Shown here: in pieces, positions 34,714-44,142 of the stretch | Position numbering within the stretch: the stretch's first letter is position 1 | How the letters are laid out: each line of letters opens with the position of its first letter | Origin: JAOUEA01 sp963821925 | GTDB taxonomy: Bacteria; Actinomycetota; UBA4738; HRBIN12 | DNA length: 64,000 nt | NCBI GenBank assembly: GCA_963821925.1 | Contig: CAWGFO010000001.1 | Coordinates: 434,001 to 498,000, forward strand | Reading direction: 5' to 3' | The notes under the pieces: generated by a model | Told to the model about the DNA's origin: nothing | Databases searched by the model: none | Seen by the model: only the letters and a program-made list of their open reading frames with translations | Made by a program: the position numbers and the translations under genes

Positions 34714-35436
34714 CTAGAGGACGCGCGCAGGGAGGAGCGCCAGCAGCTCCCGGAGATCGCCGATCACCGGGCCGTCCCACGCGTCGCGTTCGGGCGTGAG
34801 CAGCCCCTCCTGGTCGAGCGACGGATCGCGGATCAGGTACGGCGTCATGCCGACGGCGGCGGCCCCGGTGAGCTCGCCGTAGGCTCCGTCTCCGCAGTAC
34901 AGACACGCCTCGGGCGCGACCCCGAGCCCGTCCGTGGCCGCGAGGTAGATCGCGGGGTCCGGCTTGCGCAAGCCGACCTCGCTCGAGAAGACGGTGACCT
35001 CCACGAACGGCGCGAGCGGCAGCCTGCGCCACCGAGCCGGGATGTCCGGTGCGCACACGCTCACGAGCGCGATCGGGTAGCCGCGTGTGCGGAGCTCCGT
35101 GAGCGTCTCGAGGGCCCCTTCCCGCGGATGGAACCCCCGTTCGTACATCGCGTCGCGCGGCCCCAGTGCGCGGTCGATCTCGGCGTCGCCGGCACGGACG
35201 CCGATGGCGTCGCAGATCGCAAGGACGTTGGATCGCATGTCGGGGAACCCGCCCGCCTGGCGAGCCGGGGCCGTGCGGTCGAACTCGGCCCGGAACGCCA
35301 CCGGGTCGGCGGCGAGCGCTCGGGCGGCGGCATCGACGGTGCCGTAGAACTCGGCCTTCGTGTACTCGGGGACGAGCGTGCCGAACAGATCGAAGACGAC
35401 CGCCTCGAACGGACCGCCGGTCACGCCGTCGGCCAC
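34714..35436 (-). CDS. HAD superfamily hydrolase
   Basis: A 240-residue phosphatase-like protein. The nucleophile motif I is VVFDLFGTLVPEY, motif II is ALVSVC, the lysine is in VGLRKPDPAIY and the last acid in YCGDGAYGEL. The cap is helical, as in phosphoglycolate phosphatase-like members. Substrate unknown. The start may be GTG at 35436 or the in-frame GTG at 35424, which gives a GTGA overlap with the GNAT gene as elsewhere in this genome. Confidence 0.88.
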   Translation of the reverse strand: MADGVTGGPFEAVVFDLFGTLVPEYTKAEFYGTVDAAARALAADPVAFRAEFDRTAPARQAGGFPDMRSNVLAICDAIGVRAGDAEIDRALGPRDAMYERGFHPREGALETLTELRTRGYPIALVSVCAPDIPARWRRLPLAPFVEVTVFSSEVGLRKPDPAIYLAATDGLGVAPEACLYCGDGAYGELTGAAAVGMTPYLIRDPSLDQEGLLTPERDAWDGPVIGDLRELLALLPARVL

Positions 35437-35963
35437 TCATGCTCGAGGACGGAGAACACCACCATGTCGTGGTAGCCCTCGGGCGAACGCTCGGCCTCCC
35501 GGAGCACGGCCTCGCGGGTCATCCCGAGACGCTCAGCCACGGCCAGACTGCGCACGTTCGTCATGGCCGCATGCAGCGAAACGCGGTGCAAGCCGAACGC
35601 CCGGAAGGCCTCGTCGATGAACCGACGACAACCGCGCGTCACGATGCCGCGGCCCTCGTGACGGCCGTCGATCCAATAGCCGATCTCCGCGGCGTTCGCG
35701 AGCGTGTCGATCCTCATCCCCACCGTGCCGGCCAGCTCACCGTCCACCCAGATGCCGTTCGCCTCGGCGTCGGACGAGGAGGCACGGGCACGCTCGATGA
35801 AGTCGCGGATGTCGTCGGGCGAGCGCGTGCCGTCCTCCCACGGCATCCAGGGGCGGAGTCGGTCGCGGTTCGCCTCGACGACCGCGAACAGGGCCTCCGC
35901 GTCGCCCGGATCGAGCGACCGGATCCGGACGCCGTCGCCCAGGTCGAAGTCGATCCGGATCAC
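35421..35963 (-). CDS. GNAT family N-acetyltransferase (RimJ/RimL type)
   Basis: A 180-residue acetyl-CoA-dependent transferase of the RimJ/RimL type. IRSLDPGDAEALFAVVEANR opens the domain, GYWIDGRHEGRGIVTRGCR is the acetyl-CoA loop and NVRSLAVAERLGMTREAVLR is the C-terminal signature. Likely substrates are protein N-termini or small amines. GTG start in a GTGA overlap with the acyl-CoA ligase gene, so it is co-transcribed with fadD and the HAD hydrolase. Confidence 0.92.
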   Translation of the reverse strand: MIRIDFDLGDGVRIRSLDPGDAEALFAVVEANRDRLRPWMPWEDGTRSPDDIRDFIERARASSSDAEANGIWVDGELAGTVGMRIDTLANAAEIGYWIDGRHEGRGIVTRGCRRFIDEAFRAFGLHRVSLHAAMTNVRSLAVAERLGMTREAVLREAERSPEGYHDMVVFSVLEHEWPTA

Positions 35964-37705
35964 GAGGCGGGCGACCCGCCGGCCCCACCCGCCGCTGCGG
36001 CGGCCCTGTGGCGCTCCTCGTCCTGCAGCGCCCGGCGCAGGACCTTGCCGATCAGGGTCTCGGGGAGCGAGTCGCGGAACTCGATGTCCTTGGGCACGCG
36101 GTAGCCGGTCAGGCCCTGCTCGGGGTCACGGCACCACATCGTGATCTCCTCGGCGGTCGCCGACTCGCCCTCGCGCAACACGATGTACGCCTTCACGCGC
36201 TCGCCGGTCGTCGCGTCGGGCACGCCCGCGACCGCGCACTTCAGGATCTTCGGGTGGTGGTAGAGGACGGCCTCGACCTCGGTCGGGTACACGTTGAATC
36301 CGGACACGATGATCATGTCCTTGATCCGGTCGACGATCGTGAAGTAGCCGTCGGGGGACATCACGGCGACGTCGCCCGTGTGCAGCCACCCGTCGCGGAT
36401 CACCATCGCGCTCTCGTCGGGACGGTTCCAGTAACCGAGCATCACCTGCGGGCCCTTGATGCACATCTCGCCGCGGTCGCCCTGCGGCACGATGCGGTCG
36501 GGCTCATCGAGGTCGGTGAGCTTCACGTCGGTGTCGGGCAGGGGCATGCCGATCGAGCCCTCGCGACGCTCCCCCATCAAGGGGTTCGCGTGCGTGACCG
36601 GCGAGCACTCGGTGAGGCCGTAACCCTCGACGACCTTCGCGCCGTCGGTGATCGCCTCGAAGCGCTTGGCCACCGCCATCGGCAACGGCGCGGCGCCGCT
36701 GATGCACGCCTTGAGCGACTTGAGATCGTGCTTCGGCGTGCGGGGATCCTCGTTCAGCGCGATGTACATGCGCGGCACGCCGGGGAACAGCGACGGCTTC
36801 TCCTTCGAGAGCGCCTTCAGGACCATGTCGATCTCGAAGCGAGGGATCAGCACGAGCTTGGCGGCCTTCGTCATCGAGAAGTTCATCGCGAGGGTGCCGA
36901 ACGAATGGAAGAACGGGAGCGACGCGAGGATCCCGTCCTCACCCTGCCGCACCACCGGGAACCAGGCGGTCGCCTGCCTGGCGTTCGCGACGAGGTTCAT
37001 GTGCGAGAGCATCGCGCCCTTGGACAGACCGGTCGTGCCGCCCGTGTAGATCAGCGCGGCGCATTCCTTCTCGGGGTCCTCCACGCGGGCGACCGGCGGC
37101 ACCGGACCGGCCGCCTTCATCGCGTCGGACCACCAGCGCACCTCGTGCTCAGGCGGGATGAACGGGAGCGGGGTCTCGTGCTTCTTCGCGTCGGACCTGA
37201 ACTTCAAGGGGGCGAGCCACTTGATCGGCGCCGGCATGTAGCGGTTCAGGCGGACCGCGATGACCTCCTGGACGCCGGCGGCGTCGCGGATCCGTCCGAA
37301 GCGCGCGTAGACCTGGTCGAGCACCACCATCACGCGCGCGCCCGAGTCCTTGATCTGGTGCTCGAGCTCCCGCTCCGTGTACAGCGGGTTGTTGCCCACG
37401 GCGATCGCGCCGATCCGCATGCAGGCGTACCAGGCGATCACGTACTCGGGGCAGTTCGGCAGGATCAACCCGACGCGGTCGCCTTTCGCCACGCCGAGCC
37501 CGGCGAGCACCGCCGAGAAGCGCTCGACCTCCTTCAGGAGCCAGCCGTAGCTGAGGTGCCGTCCGAAGAACGCCAACGCCGGACGATCCGGGAAGCCGGC
37601 GGCCGCGTTCTGGAGCAGGGCGAACACCGACTCTCTGGGGTACGGGGCGAGGCTGGTGGGAACATCGGGCGGGTACGTCGCGTGCCACGGGCGCTCGTCG
37701 GTCAT
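35960..37705 (-). CDS. fadD: Long-chain fatty-acid-CoA ligase (AMP-binding)
   Basis: A 581-residue acyl-adenylate-forming enzyme that activates fatty acids for beta-oxidation or lipid synthesis. P-loop YTGGTTGLSKGAMLSH (about residue 220), then GYGLTECSP, HTGDVA, DRIKDMIIVSGFNVYP and the C-terminal catalytic lysine in IGKVLRRAL are all present. Length and motifs fit FadD. Start ATG at 37705, just after the divergently transcribed ABC exporter genes. It leads a three-gene operon with GNAT and HAD. Confidence 0.94.
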   Translation of the reverse strand: MTDERPWHATYPPDVPTSLAPYPRESVFALLQNAAAGFPDRPALAFFGRHLSYGWLLKEVERFSAVLAGLGVAKGDRVGLILPNCPEYVIAWYACMRIGAIAVGNNPLYTERELEHQIKDSGARVMVVLDQVYARFGRIRDAAGVQEVIAVRLNRYMPAPIKWLAPLKFRSDAKKHETPLPFIPPEHEVRWWSDAMKAAGPVPPVARVEDPEKECAALIYTGGTTGLSKGAMLSHMNLVANARQATAWFPVVRQGEDGILASLPFFHSFGTLAMNFSMTKAAKLVLIPRFEIDMVLKALSKEKPSLFPGVPRMYIALNEDPRTPKHDLKSLKACISGAAPLPMAVAKRFEAITDGAKVVEGYGLTECSPVTHANPLMGERREGSIGMPLPDTDVKLTDLDEPDRIVPQGDRGEMCIKGPQVMLGYWNRPDESAMVIRDGWLHTGDVAVMSPDGYFTIVDRIKDMIIVSGFNVYPTEVEAVLYHHPKILKCAVAGVPDATTGERVKAYIVLREGESATAEEITMWCRDPEQGLTGYRVPKDIEFRDSLPETLIGKVLRRALQDEERHRAAAAAGGAGGSPAS

Positions 37706-37809
37706 GGCGGCATCATCGCAGCGGGGTGCGGAGCGCTCAACCTGGCAGCCGTCCCTCCCGGCACGGGTGCGTACGATGCTGGGGCGGAGCGGTGGGTGAG
37801 AGGGAGCAC

Positions 37810-39588
37810 ATGGCGGTCGCGATCGAAGACCAGGAACTGCGACAGCGCGGCTTGTTCATGCGCGGGATGCGCCTCGTCGTCGCCTACATCAAGCTGCATC
37901 CTTGGCCGTTCACCGTGTCGGTGGCCGGCGCGCTCCTGTTCGCCGTCTCGTCCCTGCTGCTGACGAAGGCCCTGGGGCGCGCCACCGACGAGGTGCTCCG
38001 CCCCGCCTTCGAGGGCGGCGTGTCGAGCCAGGCGATCTGGGCGGCCGTGGTCTCCCTGATGGTGTTCGGGTGCCTGCGCGCGCTCGGCATCATGATCCGC
38101 CGCTACTACAGCGGGGTCTCGGGCGAGCGCGTGATGGCGACCCTGCGGACCCAGATCTCGGACCGCTACCGGGATCTCGCGCTCCAGTACCACCGCGAGA
38201 CGCCCACCGGAGAACTGCTGGCGCACATGGAGGCCGACGTGAAGGCGGCGGTCGACGTCTTCTGGCCGGTGCCGTTCGCGATCGGCGTCCTCGCGCTCGT
38301 GGTGCTCGCACTGGTCTCGCTGTTCAGGACCGACGTCTGGCTCGCCCTCATCGGGCTCGTGATGTTCCCGTCGCTCGCGCTGATGAACCGGAGCTTCGCC
38401 CGTCGGATGGAAGGCCCGGCCCGCAGCGCCCAGGAGGCGATCGGCGAGGTCTCCTCGGTCGCGCACGAATCGATCGACGGCGCCCTGGTCGTGAAGACCC
38501 TCGGACGGGAGTCGGCGGAGACCACACGGCTCCGGGAGCGTGCGACCGCCCTCCGTGACCACCGCGTGGCGGGCGGGTACGTGCGCGCCACGTTCGAGGC
38601 CGCGCTCGATTCCCTGCCGACCCTCGCGACCGCGCTGCTCCTGGCCGTGGGCGCGTCCCGGGTCGCGAGCGGGGCGGTCACCCTCGGCGAACTCACCGGG
38701 TTCGTCGCGCTCTTCGGATTGCTCGCCTGGCCGATGCGGTTCATCGGGTGGATCCTGGCCGAGCTCCCACGGGCGGTCGTGGGCTGGGACCGGCTGCAGA
38801 CCGTGTTCGAGGAGCAGGTCACGGTCACGCCTCCCGCGCATCCACAGGGGCTGCCCGACGGGCCGCTCGGTGTGGCGGTCCGCGGGGTGCGGCGCCGCTA
38901 CGACGATCAGCTGGTCCTGGGCGGTGTCTCGTTCGAGGTGGCCCCCTCGGAGTCGGTCGCGATCGTGGGCCAGACGGGGGTGGGCAAGAGCACGCTGTCC
39001 CAGCTGCTGGTGCGGCTCGCCGACCCCGACGAAGGCTCGGTCGCGATCGGCGGGGTCGACCTCCGCGAGGCGGACCCCGCCTCCCTGCGGCGGTCCACCG
39101 CGATCGTGTTCCAGGAGAGCTTCCTGTTCTCGACGAACGTGCGAGAGAACATCGCGCTCGATTCCGGCGCCGACGACGACGTGGTGGAGGCCGCCGCGCG
39201 GATCGCCTCGGCCGACCGGTTCATCCGAGCGCTCCCCGACGCGTACGACACCGTGGTCGGCGAGCGCGGACACACGCTCTCGGGGGGCGAGCGCCAGCGC
39301 GTCGCACTGGCCCGGGCGATCGTGCGGTCGCCCCGCGTCTTGATCCTGGACGACGCGACCTCGGCCGTGGACCCGTCGATCGAGGCCGACATCCTGGGCG
39401 CCCTCCGTCGCGAGCTCCGGACGACGTTGATCGTGGTGGCCTACCGGCTGTCGACGATCCGACTCGCCGACCGCGTGATCTACCTCGAAGGGGGCCACGT
39501 GGCGGGGACCGGGACGCACGAGGACCTGCTCGAGACGATGCCCGGGTACGCCGCGATCATCCACGCCTACGAGCGAGGAGAGCGATGA
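37810..39588 (+). CDS. ABC exporter half-transporter A, with degenerate ATPase site
   Basis: A 592-residue half-transporter: six-helix membrane domain (about 20-330), then a nucleotide-binding domain with Walker A GQTGVGKST (from 387) and signature LSGGERQ (about 490). The Walker B catalytic Glu is replaced by Asp (LILDDATS, D515) and the H-loop His by Tyr (VVAYRLST, Y545). These changes mark the inactive site of heterodimeric exporters such as TM287/288 and BmrCD. The partner is encoded next with an ATGA overlap. ATG at 37810 has a GGGAG Shine-Dalgarno. Lipid or multidrug export is likely. Confidence 0.93.
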   Translation: MAVAIEDQELRQRGLFMRGMRLVVAYIKLHPWPFTVSVAGALLFAVSSLLLTKALGRATDEVLRPAFEGGVSSQAIWAAVVSLMVFGCLRALGIMIRRYYSGVSGERVMATLRTQISDRYRDLALQYHRETPTGELLAHMEADVKAAVDVFWPVPFAIGVLALVVLALVSLFRTDVWLALIGLVMFPSLALMNRSFARRMEGPARSAQEAIGEVSSVAHESIDGALVVKTLGRESAETTRLRERATALRDHRVAGGYVRATFEAALDSLPTLATALLLAVGASRVASGAVTLGELTGFVALFGLLAWPMRFIGWILAELPRAVVGWDRLQTVFEEQVTVTPPAHPQGLPDGPLGVAVRGVRRRYDDQLVLGGVSFEVAPSESVAIVGQTGVGKSTLSQLLVRLADPDEGSVAIGGVDLREADPASLRRSTAIVFQESFLFSTNVRENIALDSGADDDVVEAAARIASADRFIRALPDAYDTVVGERGHTLSGGERQRVALARAIVRSPRVLILDDATSAVDPSIEADILGALRRELRTTLIVVAYRLSTIRLADRVIYLEGGHVAGTGTHEDLLETMPGYAAIIHAYERGER

Positions 39589-41405
39589 GCGCCGTCGCCG
39601 AGCTCGACGCCGCCCGAGCAGCCGGCGACGACCAGATCCCCGTCCCCGAGGAGCTGTCGGGCGCCTGGGCGGTGCTGCGTCGCGGGATCCACGAGAGCCC
39701 CGAGCTCCGCCGGGGTCTCGGGTTCACCGTGGTCGTCTCGCTGGGCGTGACCGTGACCTCGCTCGTGACGCCGGTCCTGATCCAGAAGATCTTCGACAAC
39801 GGCTTCGACGGGGGGTTCCGGCCCGTGTACGTGTATTCGCTCTGCTTCGCCGCGATCCTGCTGGTGGGGCTGGCGTTCGCGGCGGCCCGCGCGGCGGGAC
39901 GGCGGCTCGTGACGGCGGCCGAGGCCGCGCTGATGGAGCTGCGTGTCCGCACGTTCGCCCACATCCACGACCTCTCGATCGCTGAGCAGTCCGACGAGAA
40001 GCGCGGCGTGTTCGTCGCGCGCGTGACGGCCGACGTCGACGCGCTGCAGCAGTTCATGGAGTGGGGCGGGATCGCGTGGATCATCTCGATCGCGCAGGTG
40101 ATCGGGGCGCTCGCGCTGATGATCGCCTACGCCTGGCAGCTGGCGCTCGCGGTCGTGCTGCTCGTGATCCCGCTGCTGTTGGTGGTCGGCGCCCTGCAGG
40201 CCAAGCTCACGGCCGCCTTCAACGCGGCGCGCACACGCGTGGGCGAGATGCTCTCGGAGGTCTCCGAGTCCGTGATGGGGGCCGCGGTCGTGCGCGCCTA
40301 TGGCCTGGAGGACATGACCGACGAACGCGTGAAACGCGCGATCGACCAGCGGTACCGCGCCGAGGTGCTCGCCCACTTCAGGGCCGCGACCCTGTGGCCG
40401 CTGTCGTCGGTCTTCTACGCCGTCGCGCTCTCGACCGTGATCGTGCTGGGCGCCACGTACGGGCCCGAGTGGGGCCTGACGTTCGGGAAGGTCACGGCGT
40501 TCCTGTTCCTGGCCGACGTGTTCCTGCACGTGTTCACCGACCTCCCCGAGGTCTACTCCGAGACGCAGAACGCGATCGCGGGTTGGCGGAAGATCCTCGC
40601 GGTGCTCGATCTGCCGGTCGAGATCGTCGAACCGTCCCCGGGCGTCGAGCTCGAGCGGGGGGCGCTCTCGGTGGCGGCGGACGAGGTCCGGTACGCCTAC
40701 CGGACCGGACCCGAGGTGCTCCACGGGATCTCGCTCGCGGTCCCCGCGGGCGGTCACGTCGCGATCGTGGGCGAGACGGGATGCGGCAAGACCACGTTCG
40801 TGAAGCTGATGTCGCGCCTGGCCGACCCGGCCGGCGGCCGGATCCTGCTGGGCGGCGTCGACCTGCGTGACGTGGCACCGACCTCGCGACGCGCGTCCGT
40901 CCGCATGGTGCCGCAGGACGGCTTCCTGTTCGACACGACCGTCCGCGAGAACGTGCGGTACGGGCGCGAAGGCGCGTCGGACCGTGACGTGATCACCGCG
41001 TTCGAGGAGCTCGGGCTCGGCGAGTGGGTGATCTCGCTCCCCGAGGGGTTCGACACGCGCGTGGGCGAGCGCGGCGAGGCGCTGAGCGTCGGCGAACGCC
41101 AGCTGGTGGCGCTCGCCCGGGCGCAGATCGGCGATCCCGGGCTGCTGATCCTCGACGAGGCGACCAGCGCGGTCGACCCCGCCACCGAACAACGGATCAC
41201 CGAGGCGCTCCGACGCCTGTCCACCGGCCGCACGACCGTGACGATCGCCCACCGCCTCTCGACGGCCGAGGCGGCCGACCACGTGTTCGTGTTCGACGCC
41301 GGGCGTCTCGTGGAACAGGGCACGCACGACGAGCTCGTGGCGATGGGCGGCGTGTACGCCGGCCTCTACGGGAGCTGGCTGGGCAACACCCGGCTCGACG
41401 CCTGA
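39585..41405 (+). CDS. ABC exporter half-transporter B, with intact Walker motifs
   Basis: A 606-residue half-transporter: an N-terminal extension of about 45 residues, six membrane helices (about 48-345), then a nucleotide-binding domain. Walker A GETGCGKTT, Walker B LLILDEATS with catalytic Glu (E525) and H-loop His (IAHRLST, H556) are intact. Its signature is altered to LSVGE (500-504) rather than LSGGQ/E. Together with half A this gives one good and one degenerate ATP site. ATGA overlap with half A. The next gene is a penicillin acylase relative. Confidence 0.93.
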   Translation: MSAVAELDAARAAGDDQIPVPEELSGAWAVLRRGIHESPELRRGLGFTVVVSLGVTVTSLVTPVLIQKIFDNGFDGGFRPVYVYSLCFAAILLVGLAFAAARAAGRRLVTAAEAALMELRVRTFAHIHDLSIAEQSDEKRGVFVARVTADVDALQQFMEWGGIAWIISIAQVIGALALMIAYAWQLALAVVLLVIPLLLVVGALQAKLTAAFNAARTRVGEMLSEVSESVMGAAVVRAYGLEDMTDERVKRAIDQRYRAEVLAHFRAATLWPLSSVFYAVALSTVIVLGATYGPEWGLTFGKVTAFLFLADVFLHVFTDLPEVYSETQNAIAGWRKILAVLDLPVEIVEPSPGVELERGALSVAADEVRYAYRTGPEVLHGISLAVPAGGHVAIVGETGCGKTTFVKLMSRLADPAGGRILLGGVDLRDVAPTSRRASVRMVPQDGFLFDTTVRENVRYGREGASDRDVITAFEELGLGEWVISLPEGFDTRVGERGEALSVGERQLVALARAQIGDPGLLILDEATSAVDPATEQRITEALRRLSTGRTTVTIAHRLSTAEAADHVFVFDAGRLVEQGTHDELVAMGGVYAGLYGSWLGNTRLDA

Positions 41406-41424
41406 GCCGGCGGCGGACGTCCGG

Positions 41425-41430
41425 TAACCT
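41425..41430 (+). promoter_or_regulatory. -10 element (TAACCT) of the penicillin acylase-like gene
   Basis: TAACCT ends six bases before the GTG at 41437, which suggests a leaderless mRNA despite the ABC genes upstream. Confidence 0.45.
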
Positions 41431-41436
41431 CCCGCG

Positions 41437-43725
41437 GTGAGCGACTTCATCGACGGGCTCCGCGCGGCCGCGAGCGCCGCCCTGTTCCCGACCGAGGGCG
41501 AGCTGACGGCTCCCGGGCTCGCCGCGCCGGTCAGGGTGCGTCGGGACGACTGGGGCGTCCCCTACATCGAGGCCGCATCCCTCGACGACCTGTGGTTCGC
41601 GCAGGGGTTCGTCACGGCGGGCGAGCGGCTCTTCCAGCTGGACCTGGCGCTGCGCGCCTCGACCGGACGCCTCAGCGAGGTGTTCGCCGAGCGCACGCTC
41701 GCCGAGGACCGGTTCGCCAGAACGATCGGGCTGCACCGGGCCGGCGCGACCGTGGCGGCCGCATGGGACGAGACCGACCGCGCGATGCACGGACGGTTCC
41801 GTGCGGGCGTCGCCGCGTGGATCGCGCAGATGCCGGCGCCGCCGGTCGAGTACACGCTCCTCGACCTGCGGCCCGAGCTCCCCGACGACGAGGCGAGCTG
41901 GGCCGCGGTGTTCGCGTACCTGGCGTGGGGACTCTCGGGGAACTGGGACCAGGAGCTGCTGCGCACGTGGATCCGGGAGCGGGCGGGCGACGACGCGGCC
42001 GAGGCCCTGTTGCCGCCCCTGCCCGCCGACCCTCCGACCGTCGTGGCGGGAGCGCTGCACGGCGCGATCCTCGACGCGCTCCCGCGGCCCAAGGCGCAGG
42101 GCTCGAACGAGTGGGTCGTCGCCCCGAGCCGCACCGCCACCGGCGGCGCCCTGCTCGCGAACGACCCGCACCTGCTGGCCCTGCAGCCCGGCGTGTGGAT
42201 CGAGCTGCACCTGTCGGCGCCCGGCTACCGGGCGCGCGGGGTGGCGCTCACGTTCTCCCCCGGGATCTTGCTCGGGACGACCGAGCATCATGCGTGGGGT
42301 GTCACGAACGTGAGCGGCGACGTCCAGGACCTCTACGTCGAGCGTCTGGACGAGGACCGCACCGCCGCCGAGTTCGAGGGCGGGTGGGAACCGGTCACGA
42401 TCCACCGCGAAGAGATCGTCGTGCGGGGCGAGGACGAGCCCCACGTGTTCGCGGTGCGCGAGACCCGTCACGGGCCGATCCTCGACACGTTCCCGAGCGG
42501 CGTCCTCGACGCCGAGCAGGTCGAGCTGCCGGCGGGCGAGGTATACGCGTTGCGCTGGGCCGGGCACGAGGTGGGGATCCACCCGTCCCTGACGCTCCGT
42601 GCCGCGCAGGCCACGAGCTTCGAGACGTTCCGTGAGGCGGCGCTCGGCCTGGAGTGTCCCGGTCAGAACGTCGTCTACGCCGACATCGAGGGTACGATCG
42701 GCTACGCCTGTACCGGCCGGTTCCCCCTGCGGCGCAATGGTGACGGCACCGTGCCGGTCCCGGGATGGACCGGCGACCACGAATGGGACGGCTGGATCCC
42801 CCCGGAGGAGCTCCCGTGGGCGAAGGATCCCGGACGCGGATTCCTCGCCACGGCCAACAACCGGGTCCACGATGACGCCTACCCGCACCTGATCGGCCAC
42901 GACTTCCACACGCCGTACCGGGCGAGGCGGATCGTGGAGGTCCTCCAGGCCAACGATCGCTGCACCGTCGACGACATGGTCCGGCTGCAGCTGGACACGG
43001 TCTCGCTCCCGGCGCGGGAGACCGTGCCCCTCCTGACGGCCCTCGAGCCACGCACCGACGACGCCCGCGCCGCCCTGGACCTGCTTCGCGCGTGGGACGG
43101 CGACATGTCGGCCGATTCGGCGGCCGCATCGGTCTACAACGTGTGGACGCGGCAGATCGCCCGACGTGTGCTCGAACCGCGCCTCGGCGAAGACCTGTTC
43201 CGCCACTACCACGCCTGGCGGGAGCCCTTCCAGTGCCAGGCTCTCGGCGCGCTCCTCCGCCATCCCGACGGCTGGCTCGACGACGACCTGCTGCGCGCGG
43301 CGTTGGACGACGCCCTCTCCGAGCTGCGCGGGTCCTGCGGCGACGACCCGAGCGGGTGGCGCTGGGGCGCGATCCACCGGCTGCGCCTCGCCCACCCCCT
43401 CGCGGCGATCCCGGGTCTCGAACCGCTGTTCCTCGCGGCAGACGTCGAGCTCGGGGGGGACGAGCAGACCGTGATGCAGGCCGGGTTCGACGGGCGTCAC
43501 GGCTATCCGGCGGCGGTGATCCCCTCGTGGCGCGCCGTCTATGACCTCGCCGACCTCGACCGGAGCGTCGGCGTGATGCCCGCCGGCGTGAGCGGGAACC
43601 CGGCGAGCGCGCACTGGAGCGACCAGACGGAGCGTTGGCGCGCCGGCGATCCGCATCCGCTGCCGTTCACCGTCGAGGCGGTCGATGCGGCGACGGTCGG
43701 CGACCTGCGGCTCCTCCCCGGGTAA
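41437..43725 (+). CDS. Penicillin acylase family N-terminal nucleophile hydrolase
   Basis: A 762-residue Ntn hydrolase. The expected autoprocessing site and nucleophile serine lie in GSNEWVVAPSR (about residue 225), between an alpha chain and a long beta chain; LLANDPHL and HAWGVTNVSGDVQD are conserved in the beta chain. Relatives cleave penicillins, acyl-homoserine lactones or other N-acyl compounds. Unusually no signal peptide is seen, since the chain begins MSDFIDGLRAAASAALFP, so it may stay in the cytoplasm. Its TAA stop forms part of the crgA -10 hexamer. Confidence 0.9.
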   Translation: MSDFIDGLRAAASAALFPTEGELTAPGLAAPVRVRRDDWGVPYIEAASLDDLWFAQGFVTAGERLFQLDLALRASTGRLSEVFAERTLAEDRFARTIGLHRAGATVAAAWDETDRAMHGRFRAGVAAWIAQMPAPPVEYTLLDLRPELPDDEASWAAVFAYLAWGLSGNWDQELLRTWIRERAGDDAAEALLPPLPADPPTVVAGALHGAILDALPRPKAQGSNEWVVAPSRTATGGALLANDPHLLALQPGVWIELHLSAPGYRARGVALTFSPGILLGTTEHHAWGVTNVSGDVQDLYVERLDEDRTAAEFEGGWEPVTIHREEIVVRGEDEPHVFAVRETRHGPILDTFPSGVLDAEQVELPAGEVYALRWAGHEVGIHPSLTLRAAQATSFETFREAALGLECPGQNVVYADIEGTIGYACTGRFPLRRNGDGTVPVPGWTGDHEWDGWIPPEELPWAKDPGRGFLATANNRVHDDAYPHLIGHDFHTPYRARRIVEVLQANDRCTVDDMVRLQLDTVSLPARETVPLLTALEPRTDDARAALDLLRAWDGDMSADSAAASVYNVWTRQIARRVLEPRLGEDLFRHYHAWREPFQCQALGALLRHPDGWLDDDLLRAALDDALSELRGSCGDDPSGWRWGAIHRLRLAHPLAAIPGLEPLFLAADVELGGDEQTVMQAGFDGRHGYPAAVIPSWRAVYDLADLDRSVGVMPAGVSGNPASAHWSDQTERWRAGDPHPLPFTVEAVDAATVGDLRLLPG

Positions 43726-43728
43726 CAT
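43723..43728 (+). promoter_or_regulatory. -10 element (TAACAT) of crgA, overlapping the upstream stop codon
   Basis: TAACAT ends eight bases before the crgA ATG and includes the TAA stop of the preceding gene. A leaderless crgA mRNA is likely. Confidence 0.5.
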
Positions 43729-43736
43729 CCTTCGCG

Positions 43737-43988
43737 ATGCCGAAGTCACGGGGACGTACGAAGAAGAAGGAGCCGCGGAAGTACGGGGCGGCGCCGACGC
43801 CGAAGAAGCGCCACAAGACCAGCCCGCGCTGGTACGGGGCCGCGATCTTGGTCGTGATGGCGCTCGGCGTGCTCTCGATCGTCCTGAACTACCTCGGCGT
43901 GCTCCCGGGCGGGACCTCGAACGGCTGGCTGTGGGTGGGCCTCGGGCTGATCGGCCTCGGCTTCGTCGGCACCACGTTCTGGTACTGA
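43737..43988 (+). CDS. crgA: Cell division protein CrgA
   Basis: An 83-residue actinobacterial septation protein. A lysine/arginine-rich N-terminus (PKSRGRTKKKEPRKYG) precedes two membrane helices (about 32-52 and 62-82) and it ends FVGTTFWY. In mycobacteria and streptomycetes CrgA joins the divisome and coordinates FtsZ, FtsQ and PBPs. It is found between gyrA and pknB in mycobacteria, as here. Two DnaA boxes lie just downstream. Confidence 0.95.
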   Translation: MPKSRGRTKKKEPRKYGAAPTPKKRHKTSPRWYGAAILVVMALGVLSIVLNYLGVLPGGTSNGWLWVGLGLIGLGFVGTTFWY

Positions 43989-44004
43989 GATCACACCGAT
44001 GTGA

Positions 44005-44071
44005 TTCCCCACAGCGGTTGTCCACATCGTGGAGAACCGACCCCTACCCCCAGGGATCGACCTGTGGATAA
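44005..44071. promoter_or_regulatory. Cluster of DnaA boxes downstream of crgA
   Basis: TTGTCCACA (44018-44026) is the actinobacterial DnaA box and TGTGGATAA (44063-44071) is a perfect TTATCCACA on the other strand. TTCCCCACA (44005-44013) is a two-mismatch third candidate. They lie in the intergenic space between crgA and the converging small gene at 44143-44406, where a gene promoter is not expected. They may titrate DnaA or mark a minor replication-control locus. Confidence 0.65.
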
Positions 44072-44142
44072 CCGGTGGACGGCCGTTGCGCCTCGGTGAA
44101 CGACTCAGAGCGGACCGGGCTGACCGCGCTCCGAGCCGTCCC

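Noticed and set aside
43989..44142. The chromosomal origin itself
   Set aside because: Only two or three DnaA boxes, no AT-rich unwinding region, and dnaA/dnaN are not here; gyrA orientation puts oriC beyond the right edge.
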